Below, one piece after another: positions 1 to 6,043 of a DNA stretch of 7,915 nucleotides (position 1 is the stretch's first letter; every line of letters begins with the position of its first letter). This stretch comes from JBIKLM01 sp044375105. Its GTDB lineage: Bacteria > Planctomycetota > UBA1135 > GCA-002686595. The stretch lies in NCBI GenBank assembly GCA_044375105.1, contig JBILNK010000190.1, forward strand, positions 1-7,915. Reading direction: 5' to 3'. The translations under genes were made by a program, and so were the position numbers. The notes under the pieces are model-generated. The model saw only the letters and a program-made list of their open reading frames with translations, was not told where the DNA came from and did not search any database.

Positions 1-261
1 TAGCCCGTTGTGATAGCGAACCGACAACAAGCCGCCGCTGCCTACTCCTTGCGTTGGTCCAGTTCAGCACAGAGCGTCCTCCCCGTCCGTCGCCCGGGCT
101 CCGCTCCCGCCGACTGCCCCGGCTCTGTCTTTCCCGTGACGCGTGTCCTGTGACGGCTGTCCTAGGCACTCAAGGGACGGCAACCGTTACGCGCCCGGGC
201 CCACCGGAGCCCGACCTGGGGTGTCCGCAGTCCCCTCGGTACTCCCGCCCGCCCGGAGCCC
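1..261. other. Left-edge region without a recognisable gene
   Basis: This stretch lies downstream of the HsdR remnant, which ends at 262 on the minus strand. The frames that cross it give arginine/proline/serine-rich translations with no family resemblance, so I call no gene here. A 9-base inverted repeat (arms 95-103 and 205-213) exists, but its loop of about 100 bases and the very high GC make chance likely. I see no convincing terminator, promoter or tRNA. Confidence 0.5.
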
Positions 262-618
262 TCACGCCCACTCGGCGCAGAGCAGTTCGGCTTGTTGTAG
301 CACGGTCTGCACGGCGGCTTCCTGGAGGTCGGGGGGATACCCGTGCTGGGTGAGGATGCGCTTGACCAGCACCTTGATCTTGGCGCGGGCGCTTTCGCGT
401 AGGTGCCAGTCGACGGTCACGCTGGTGCTGATGCGTCGAGTCAGTTCGGTGGCGATGGCCTTGAGGGCCGCGTCGCCCATGGCGCTGACGGCGCTCTGGT
501 TGGTGCCCAGGGCCTCATAGAAGGCCACCTCCTCGTCCGACAGGCCCAGGGCTTCGCCGCGCGCCTGGGCCGCTTCCATCTCCTTGGCGAGCTGGATCAG
601 CTCCTCAAGCACCTGCAT
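262..618 (-). pseudogene. hsdR: Type I restriction subunit HsdR, C-terminal remnant
   Basis: The 118 codons match the extreme C-terminal domain (DUF3387 type) of HsdR, the ATP-dependent translocase/endonuclease subunit of type I restriction systems. The diagnostic run is the EELIQLAKEM helix (residues 5-14), GEALGLSDEEVAFYEAL (21-37), a VDWHLRESARAK segment (69-80), then LVKRIL and HGYPPD (84-97) and QTVLQQAELL. A full HsdR is roughly 800-1100 residues; the PD-(D/E)XK nuclease and both helicase lobes are absent. In frame, only nine codons precede the ATG before a TGA at 646-648, so homology starts abruptly near 620-645. The intact gene upstream on this strand ends at 714, leaving about 95 bases. 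The natural stop is preserved at 262-264. It cannot act as a restriction subunit. I infer a 5'-deleted remnant of the same operon as the hsdM fragment near 4293; a free-standing DUF3387 protein is a remote alternative. Confidence 0.86.
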
Positions 619-713
619 GGTTATCCCGGCAAGCCTACCAGCTCGTCAGCGGTATGGAGCCATGTTCAAGATCACACTCTGCGGCCGCCTGCTTCGGAGC
701 GCCCGCCTGAACC

Positions 714-3197
714 TCAATCGTCCCGCTCGCGTCTTAATGCCAACTCCTGAGAGAGACTTCCACCTGGCAGCACCACTCGCAGGAATTCTGCCACGACCCG
801 CAGCTCATCCACCTGGTCCGGGCTGATCCAGATCGTCTGGAACTGAGGGTTTGCCGGTACAAGCTTGATGGCGGCATGCGTCCATGCTGCGTCATCCGGG
901 GCAGCCTCGTCTTTCACCTTCAGCGACTGATACTTCTTGACGGTATAGGAGCCGCCAAGGTCCGGATCGCTGATCGCGTGGTGTTGTACCAGCAGAATTC
1001 TTCCATTGCGGCTACCGGCAACATGCAATCGAAACAGGCACAGTGAGCCATCGGGAATCAGTGGCTCCATCGATCGGCCGTGCACCTGCGCAACGAAGTG
1101 CTGTTCGTCCGTGCGGACGTCTGGTGGCGCTTCGATCCAGCCGATGCAGTCCGCTAAGGAAGTCGGCCCGAAGCCGCCAGCCGCCGCACGAAGTTCGTAT
1201 ACCGGAACCCATTCCTCGAACCGCTTGCCTGGCGGGCTCACGACGATACGTGTTGTCGGAGCCAAGGGAGATGCCGAAGTGATAGTTGCCTGACCGGCGA
1301 ACGTGCTCGATGCCAGCCTGAGACGGTCGCGAAAGTACTGGCGGAGTCCAGGGTCAGCACACCACACGAAACACCCCTTTCTGCCGCGCGACAGAAGCAC
1401 TTTATATGTGTTCTTGATAATTGCTTGCACCTTTGCCAGTACCGCCTCCGTGGCAACGGTGTTACCCCTGGCTTCCCGGAGAGCCTTTTTCCAGCCCTTG
1501 AGTGAGCTGTCGGTTTTCGCCCGCTTGGCCGGGTCTCCGATAACCTGGCCCTGTTCGAACCGCAGGTCGGGCCCAATAAGCACGCCCAGCCAATCGAATT
1601 CTACACCCTGGCATGTGTGTACGCACCCCACTTGACTAATGCCATCGGCGGCAGTGGCCCAATTCTCGCCGTTGAAGTTCCAGGGGAGCGACAGACCTCC
1701 TACGGTGACGTGCTGCGTGTGTCCCCGTCGCTCTCGGCCCTCGGTCGGCCAATCCCAGGAGTAGCCGGCGACTAGGCGGGCCTTGTTTGAAGCGTTCTTG
1801 ATCTTGAGTGCGCAGTACATTTCCTCCGCATCGTCGAATACGCGGAATTCGAATTGCTCATCAGCCCAGTTGTCGAAATTCCCAGTGGCCCGAACTTGGA
1901 GGATGTCATCTAGCCAGTTTAGATACCCGTCTGAGCCTCCGCAGCGAAACTGGGCCGTGAGCGCGAATGGCGGGTGTACGTGGGCCTTGAACTTCACGGC
2001 CGCGTCTCGAATACGACTCTCGCTGCCTGAGTCATTCCATTGGACCCGTTGCGTCTCGTCGATGAAAAAGACACTGACTCGGGCCGCCCGGACCATGTCC
2101 TCGACCATGCTCAAGCCCTGGTACATGTAAGCCTCGTCCTTGAGGCGATGAGCCTCGTCTATAATGAGAACCTCGTGCAGACGGTCTTTCATGAAGTCCG
2201 CACCATGGAAACTCCAGGAAGACTGGAACAGTGCCTGACCATCATCGCGGTAACCACGGCTGCCTCGGGCGAGCTGTTCGACCAGCGTATCTCGAAAAGC
2301 CTTGTTTGGGGCAATAAAAAATCCGTGGCGCTTGGACGCGAGCACCTCGTACAGAAGCCTAACCGCGATCACTGATTTGCCGGTACCGGGTCCACCATGG
2401 ACGATGAATACCTGTCGCTTTGCGGCGTCGGCGACGTTTGCAATCGCACTGCGAATAACCTGGAACGCTTCGTTTTGGGAATCGAGCAGGTCGAACTCCT
2501 CGTTGCCGTCAAGCATGCTGGCAACCCGCTCGACAAGTGCAGGCGCGGGAATGACCCGGCCCTTTTCAAGAAGAAATAGCACGTCCTGTCGCGACCGATG
2601 CCGGACAAGCTTCTCTATGTACCGCGACAACTCTTCGGCGTCTTCGGCCAGAAACAGCCGCGAATCGTCGATGATGTGCTGATATCTCGAATCCTCAAGC
2701 GGCTCAGGGTCTCTTCGCGCGAGGTTGAAGAGGTAAGCAGCCGAATGTATGTTGATACCATTTTCACGAATATCGGCATTGAACCGAAGAATCAGCCCTT
2801 TGTATTTGCGGGCCTGGACGCAGGGGTGCTGAGCGAGCCGGCCCCCGCCGTATGGCGACAAGACGAGCTCGGGCACATCGGAGACATCAACCTTGCTCCA
2901 GGCTTTCAATTCCAGCACAATGCCGTTGTCTCGCTCGCCGTCGTTGCCAGCGAGTAGCACGTCGATCCGAGACCTGCCCACTGAAGAAACGTGGTATTCA
3001 AGAGCAACCTGCATGTCGTCATCGACGCGAGCCCGCCTCAGCGCGTTTGAAAACCGCGCGTACTCGTTCGCCCAGACGTTTCGGTCGGAGGGCACGCTCC
3101 CAGTTTGCCGATTAAAGCCTTCAACTAGGCGTGCTTCCAGCTTGTTGAGGTCAACGTCGTCAAGAAATCTCTTCCTTGTTTCGGCGTAGATGATCAT
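714..3197 (-). CDS. Nuclease-like / Schlafen-group-3 (DUF2075) helicase with C-terminal LexA-like S24 protease domain
   Basis: An intact 827-residue protein. Residues 1-200 resemble the N-terminal region usual in this family; R76-D79 and the strand IVLELKAW (93-100; E96, K98) give a PD-(D/E)XK-like D...ExK pattern, suggesting a nuclease or nuclease-derived fold. The superfamily-1-like helicase follows: Walker A GGPGTGKS (268-275), Walker B LIIDEAH (344-350), FFIDETQ (377-383), the Q416-F417-R418 motif, VHTCQGVEFDWLGV (526-539) and the motif VI-like YKVLLSRGRKG (598-608). Residues about 660-827 form an S24/LexA-type domain: AAAGGFG (671-677) as a possible Ala-Gly cleavage site, nucleophile S709 in GRSMEP, and K754 in YTVKKY as the general base. 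No LexA DNA-binding domain is present. The ATG overlaps the stop of the pyrophosphohydrolase gene (ATGA), so translation is probably coupled, and the MIIYAETRKRFLDDV opening fits the family. I infer a defence role with proteolytic control. Domain assignment is firm; substrate is unknown. Confidence 0.93.
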   Translation of the reverse strand: MIIYAETRKRFLDDVDLNKLEARLVEGFNRQTGSVPSDRNVWANEYARFSNALRRARVDDDMQVALEYHVSSVGRSRIDVLLAGNDGERDNGIVLELKAWSKVDVSDVPELVLSPYGGGRLAQHPCVQARKYKGLILRFNADIRENGINIHSAAYLFNLARRDPEPLEDSRYQHIIDDSRLFLAEDAEELSRYIEKLVRHRSRQDVLFLLEKGRVIPAPALVERVASMLDGNEEFDLLDSQNEAFQVIRSAIANVADAAKRQVFIVHGGPGTGKSVIAVRLLYEVLASKRHGFFIAPNKAFRDTLVEQLARGSRGYRDDGQALFQSSWSFHGADFMKDRLHEVLIIDEAHRLKDEAYMYQGLSMVEDMVRAARVSVFFIDETQRVQWNDSGSESRIRDAAVKFKAHVHPPFALTAQFRCGGSDGYLNWLDDILQVRATGNFDNWADEQFEFRVFDDAEEMYCALKIKNASNKARLVAGYSWDWPTEGRERRGHTQHVTVGGLSLPWNFNGENWATAADGISQVGCVHTCQGVEFDWLGVLIGPDLRFEQGQVIGDPAKRAKTDSSLKGWKKALREARGNTVATEAVLAKVQAIIKNTYKVLLSRGRKGCFVWCADPGLRQYFRDRLRLASSTFAGQATITSASPLAPTTRIVVSPPGKRFEEWVPVYELRAAAGGFGPTSLADCIGWIEAPPDVRTDEQHFVAQVHGRSMEPLIPDGSLCLFRLHVAGSRNGRILLVQHHAISDPDLGGSYTVKKYQSLKVKDEAAPDDAAWTHAAIKLVPANPQFQTIWISPDQVDELRVVAEFLRVVLPGGSLSQELALRRERDD

Positions 3198-3619
3198 TGT
3201 TTACGGAATTCCGTGTACTTTCTGGCGCTGCCTCGAGAGAGATTGACTGGGTATTTGTGCGCGTTTGCCGTGAGCTTGCTGGTGATCGCCTTGGCCAGAT
3301 CTATGCCCAGTCGGTCGGCAAGGAGCATCGCAAACATCACAACATCGGCAATTTCCTCGGCTACGCCAGTTCGCTTGGCTGTTTTGGAGAGTTCTCTATC
3401 GACCTCGATATCTGTTTTCCAAAGGAACCGCTCTTGTAGCTCCGCTGCTTCGATCGCCACCGCCGCAGCCAGGTTCTTGGGAGTGTGAAACTGCGCCCAG
3501 TCCCGGGCATCGCTGAACTTCCTCACGGCTTCGACGAGAGCGTGAATGTCAACGGACCCGGCCCGGGGCTGCCCGCGGGAACTCCGCTTCTTTGCAGGGT
3601 TCTTGTTCATTTCCGCCAT
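3194..3619 (-). CDS. dCTPP1/RS21-C6-like (MazG superfamily) nucleotide pyrophosphohydrolase
   Basis: This 141-residue all-helical enzyme should hydrolyse a (d)NTP, most plausibly dCTP or a modified dCTP, to the monophosphate and pyrophosphate in the cytosol. The fit to the dCTPP1/RS21-C6 branch is close: RDWAQFHTPKNL (39-50), the first metal-binding pair E57-A-A-E60, the second set E89-I-A-D92 in AEEIADVVMF, LADRLGIDLAKAI (100-112), and the terminal HKYPVNLSRGSARKYTE (121-137). All four acidic metal ligands are present and the length is normal, so it should be active. The first 22 residues are a basic, probably disordered extension. The start is an ATG overlapping the previous stop by one base (TAATG), with no clear Shine-Dalgarno, pointing to re-initiation. 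The stop overlaps the helicase start by four bases. This places the two enzymes in one translational unit, perhaps lowering a nucleotide pool or removing an altered nucleotide. The enzyme class is firm; the partnership is inferred. Confidence 0.93.
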   Translation of the reverse strand: MAEMNKNPAKKRSSRGQPRAGSVDIHALVEAVRKFSDARDWAQFHTPKNLAAAVAIEAAELQERFLWKTDIEVDRELSKTAKRTGVAEEIADVVMFAMLLADRLGIDLAKAITSKLTANAHKYPVNLSRGSARKYTEFRKQ

Positions 3620-3960
3620 TAGCGTGGTTCGTGCCTAGAGAGTTCGCCCTTGAGAGTCAGAGCGATGTAGTTCTTTCGTCGATCGAAGCGGACCGGCCGG
3701 GCATTGTGCATAGGCCATCGAAATGAGCCCTCCGACGTCCCACCCCGCGCGTATCCGGGCGAGTCGGCGTCTAGACTCGGCTCAGTCTGCGTAGGGATTT
3801 GTCCTTCCAAGGTTAGCCATCTGCCCGGAGAAATCAATCTTGAGAGAGCCGTGCTTGACACTGTCCCTGCGAAATGCTCGTTGAGCGTCAATACTTCGGG
3901 CTTCGCAATCTTCGTAGGCCAGATCCCGCCCCGAAGTGCATTGCGCTCGATGGCCAGCAT
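3619..3960 (-). CDS. Uncharacterised 113-codon frame, in-frame tail of the hsdM remnant
   Basis: I do not recognise the family. The first six codons (MLAIER) still belong to the HsdM N-terminal homology. The remaining ~107 residues depart from HsdM and match nothing I can name: soluble, mixed composition, with GRWLTLEGQIPTQTEP near residues 47-62 and VRFDRRKNYIALTLKGEL near 90-107, and no membrane segment. The frame is open continuously from the TAG at 4201-4203. The ATG at 3960 is only the first in-frame ATG and is really an internal HsdM methionine, so the true start could be elsewhere, for example a GTG after the junction. Its TAA overlaps the pyrophosphohydrolase ATG (TAATG), and such coupling suggests that ribosomes do translate it. 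It may be the truncated C-terminus of a cassette gene, or non-functional sequence joined to hsdM by the rearrangement. Confidence 0.45.
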   Translation of the reverse strand: MLAIERNALRGGIWPTKIAKPEVLTLNEHFAGTVSSTALSRLISPGRWLTLEGQIPTQTEPSLDADSPGYARGGTSEGSFRWPMHNARPVRFDRRKNYIALTLKGELSRHEPR

Positions 3961-4293
3961 GGCGTCGTCGACTGTCTTGCTGATTGAGGGCTGCTTGGCG
4001 CTGGCTAGTAGGTTGGGCCCGCAGTCTTCTTGGGGGACCCAGAAGATGTTCTCGGCGCGGTATTCGTCGGGGTCTTCGGCGTTGGCGCCGGCGTAGGGGC
4101 TGGTTTTGGTCTTGGAGCCGCTGAGGAGCTTTTGGCGGTGCTCTTCGAAGGAGTCGGAGATGTACTTGAGGAAGATCAGCCCGAGGACGTCGTGCTTGTA
4201 CTACGCCGCGTCCATGTTGTTGCGGAGCTTGTCGGCAGCGAGCCAGAGTTTGGCTTCGAAACCGAGCTGGGAGGTGGACTTGGTGCGGGCCAT
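3943..4293 (-). pseudogene. hsdM: Type I modification subunit HsdM, N-terminal remnant with nonsense codon 31
   Basis: Starting at the ATG at 4293-4291, the minus strand reads as a typical HsdM N-terminus: MARTKSTSQLGFEAKLWLAA (1-20), then DKLRNNMDAA (21-30), a stop, then YKHDVLGLIFLKYISDSFEE (32-51), YAGANAEDPDEYRAENIFWV (67-86) and AKQPSISKTVDDAMLAIER (99-116 or so). Codon 31, expected to be Glu (AAEYKH), is TAG at 4203-4201, a single-base change from GAG. Just after residue 116 the family resemblance stops; a normal HsdM of about 500 residues would carry the SAM-binding and NPPY/F methyltransferase motifs, all absent here. Residues 89-96 (EDCGPNLL) also differ from the usual Trp-containing sequence, consistent with relaxed selection. 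It is a dead gene start that probably still has its upstream expression signals. It partners with the HsdR remnant at 262-618. Confidence 0.9.
4201..4203 (-). other. In-frame TAG nonsense codon in hsdM remnant
   Basis: On the plus strand the triplet is CTA, giving TAG as codon 31 counted from the ATG at 4293. The flanking residues (LRNNMDAA before, YKHDVLGLIFLKYISD after) are in the same frame and match HsdM on both sides, so this is a point nonsense change and not a frameshift. Any ribosome starting at the hsdM ATG stops here. Translation of the downstream coupled genes must then depend on re-initiation or an internal start. Confidence 0.88.
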
Positions 4294-4495
4294 GGAGCTG
4301 GCGAGAGCCAATGGCGAGAGGCCGCCGGGGGTTCTGGCAAGGCGAAACGGCTCGCTCTGGGGCGAGGATACCGAGACTTCTGGAGCAGCGCCAGGAGCGC
4401 AGGGAACCCCTGGGTGGAGGCAGCGGGGCTGAGGGCGGCTGGGCGTGACTTGGGCTTGCGCGCGGGGGGGGGCGTGCGCACTGTGCGGAGCGCGG
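4294..4495. other. Intergenic region between esterase and hsdM remnant
   Basis: About 200 bases of very GC-rich DNA lie between the esterase stop and the hsdM ATG, both read on the minus strand. They contain a nine-G run at 4464-4472 flanked by short complementary tgcgc/gcgca arms, without the T-tract of a standard intrinsic terminator. A promoter for hsdM, and perhaps now for the downstream cassette, would be expected here, but I cannot identify convincing -35/-10 boxes. Confidence 0.4.
4299..4320. repeat. 9-bp direct repeat immediately upstream of the hsdM start
   Basis: The plus-strand word tggcgagag occurs at 4299-4307 and again at 4312-4320, separated by ccaa, giving a 13-base period that ends six bases before the hsdM ATG on the minus strand. 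It could be an operator-like element or chance in GC-rich DNA. No canonical Shine-Dalgarno is seen in the same place. Confidence 0.3.
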
Positions 4496-5479
4496 TCAGC
4501 GGGCGAAGGCGGTGCGGATGGCTTGGGCGGCGTTGGTCAGGGTGGGGAGGGCGAGGGGGGTGGCGGCGGCGCCGTCGGGGCCGAGGTGGCCGGTGGGGGC
4601 GCGGAAGACTTGCAGGGGGACGCCGGCGGCGGCGAGTTTTTCGGCGTAGAGGTCCTGTTCGGCGCGCCAGGGGTCGGAGTCGCCGATGGCGAGGAAGGTC
4701 GGGGGGTGGCTCTTGGGTACGGGGCTGAGCAGGGGCGAGAGGTCGGGCTCGGCGAAGTCGATTCCGGCGGGCACGTAGGCCTTCAGCATCAGCTCGGAGA
4801 AGCCGCGGACTTCGGGGTCGCTGACGTGGGCTAGGGTCAGATCGACCACCGGGTTGATCAGCACCGCCAGGGCGATCGATCCCGCCGCGGATTCGCGGGC
4901 CAGGACCGCGCACAGGTTGCCGCCGGCGCTGTCGCCGCACAGGGCCAAGGGGCGCGGGGCTAGGCCGGCGCCCTGTCCCTTGCGGTTGAGCCAGCGCAGC
5001 ACCGCGCGGATCTCGCGCAGCTGCGTCGGGTACAGGGCGTCCGGGGTGCGCGAGTACTCGACTGAGAGCACGTTCGCTTGGCTGGTGCTGCAGATCAGGC
5101 GGGCCATGTTGTCGTGGAAGTCCACGGAGCCGGCCACCCAAGCGCCGCCGTGCACGAGCAGCACGGTGCCGCGGGCGGCCGTTTCGGCCGGGCCAGCCGG
5201 GCTGGTCGGGTTGGCCGCGTTGGCCGGGTTGGCCGGGTTGGCCGGGCGATACAGGCGGCAGGGGATGCCGCCGGAAGGGCCGGGAACGATCAGGTCCAGG
5301 ACGGCGCCGACTTCGGAGCGGATGCCGTCGGGGGGCGTCGAAGCGTCGATGCCCTGGCCCATGGCCAGGACCATCTCGCGCTCCTCGGCCGACAGCCGGC
5401 TGACCGGCGCATGGGCACAGCCGGCGGCGAGCAAGGGAAGCAGTGCGGCAGCGATTCGGAGCAGCATGGGCCAGTTCAT
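4496..5479 (-). CDS. Lipoprotein alpha/beta-hydrolase, hormone-sensitive-lipase-family esterase
   Basis: A complete 327-residue serine esterase of the bacterial HSL (family IV) type, expected to cleave short carboxylic esters. Residues 1-21 are a lipoprotein signal: MNW..., a hydrophobic Leu/Ala stretch and a lipobox LAAGC with Cys21 as the lipidated residue, so the mature enzyme is membrane-anchored outside the cytoplasm. The oxyanion-hole motif VHGGAW is at 109-114, the nucleophile elbow GDSAGG at 182-187 (Ser184), the probable catalytic Asp is D269 in GDSDPW, and His298 in PTGHLG completes the triad. Between the first strands and the HGG motif, residues about 79-95 form a Pro-Ala-Asn repeat linker encoded by a 9-base tandem array, unusual for this family. 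The ATG at 5479 is chosen because it gives a complete signal peptide; no clear Shine-Dalgarno precedes it. It lies upstream of hsdM on the same strand, with no functional link apparent. The natural substrate cannot be told. Confidence 0.93.
   Translation of the reverse strand: MNWPMLLRIAAALLPLLAAGCAHAPVSRLSAEEREMVLAMGQGIDASTPPDGIRSEVGAVLDLIVPGPSGGIPCRLYRPANPANPANAANPTSPAGPAETAARGTVLLVHGGAWVAGSVDFHDNMARLICSTSQANVLSVEYSRTPDALYPTQLREIRAVLRWLNRKGQGAGLAPRPLALCGDSAGGNLCAVLARESAAGSIALAVLINPVVDLTLAHVSDPEVRGFSELMLKAYVPAGIDFAEPDLSPLLSPVPKSHPPTFLAIGDSDPWRAEQDLYAEKLAAAGVPLQVFRAPTGHLGPDGAAATPLALPTLTNAAQAIRTAFAR
5201..5245. repeat. 9-bp tandem repeat inside the esterase gene
   Basis: Three exact copies of gttggccgg (5219-5227, 5228-5236, 5237-5245) follow one copy with a single mismatch (5210-5218) and a more degenerate one (5201-5209). 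Because the unit is nine bases, copy-number change adds or removes three residues (Asn-Pro-Ala on the coding strand) without breaking the frame. The array encodes the linker before the HGG motif. Confidence 0.9.
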
Positions 5480-6043
5480 GGGGGTGGCGATGGGCTTGTC
5501 CCCCGCTCCGCAGAGTGGAGGCGCATCGGGATGGCCATTGGAACTGCTACGACAGAAGTTGCCAAGGTCCTGGACTCTCGAGCAGCTGGCGAGCGGCCCA
5601 GGGACGGTGCTGCTTGCCCAAGAAAGGGGTGACGTTGAGCGTGCAACCTGGCCTCCAGGATTCTGCTCACGCGGGTTTCCCTCGACTCGGCCCGTTAGGC
5701 CGCTAGGTGCGGCACTATGGCCCTAGATCCCGGTGCGGTTGGGCCATTGGCCGATGTGCAGCCGGTTCGTGAATGCTGGGGCGCGAATTGGCCCCGGCGA
5801 CCTCTGTGGAGTCCCGTCGGCAGCGTCGGTGCGCGCGGGTCGAGCTTCGGACCGATGGACCTTGCCGCGGGAAGCCGGGCATTCACCGGGCCAACTTGCG
5901 GCGAAACCGAAGGGCAGTCGAGCCCGGGCAGCTTGGGCAGCTCGTCTAGCGGGGCCAGGTCGGCCAGCTGGGCGAGCTGGGTCCGCTGGGCGGCATAGGC
6001 CAGCGCCAGCACGGCGTGGTCCAACGGGCGGGCGCCGCTCCGC
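5480..6043. other. Long spacer with a possible coding remnant near its right end
   Basis: Some 560 bases separate the esterase ATG from the stop of the gene at 6044. Most frames here give low-complexity Arg/Gly/Ser/Pro translations. The one segment that looks coding is about 5920-6024 on the minus strand, where a frame opening at a TTG reads LDHAVLALAYAAQRTQLAQL and then an Ala/Leu/Pro-rich continuation ending LPKLPGLD, with strongly G/C third positions. Beyond that the frame loses coding character, although the next stop is not until 5695. I assign no gene product. Confidence 0.4.
5537..5565 (-). promoter_or_regulatory. Possible sigma70-like promoter for the esterase
   Basis: On the minus strand TTGGCA (5565-5560) and TCCAAT (5542-5537) are separated by 17 bases. 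The -35 matches four of six consensus positions and the -10 also four of six, with its end 57 bases upstream of the esterase ATG at 5479. The spacing is right but both boxes are weak, and such matches occur by chance. Confidence 0.25.

Noticed and set aside
619..713. Terminator between the helicase stop and the HsdR remnant
   Set aside because: I found no stem followed by a T-tract on the minus strand, so I do not call one.
600..3960. Flanking direct repeats or att-like sites at the cassette edges
   Set aside because: Comparing 601-720 with 3841-3980 by eye gave only matches of about six bases, no better than chance. No integrase or transposase is present.
4030..4728. Plus-strand Gly/Arg-rich frame of 232 codons
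   Set aside because: It is antisense to the hsdM remnant and esterase; its glycine richness only mirrors proline/alanine codons and high GC.
4176..5141. Minus-strand open frame of 321 codons across hsdM and esterase
   Set aside because: It is an Arg/Pro/Ser-rich out-of-phase reading of two genes with clear motifs in other frames.
4854..5726. Plus-strand frame of 290 codons
   Set aside because: It is antisense to the esterase, whose lipobox, HGG and GDSAGG motifs fix the true strand.
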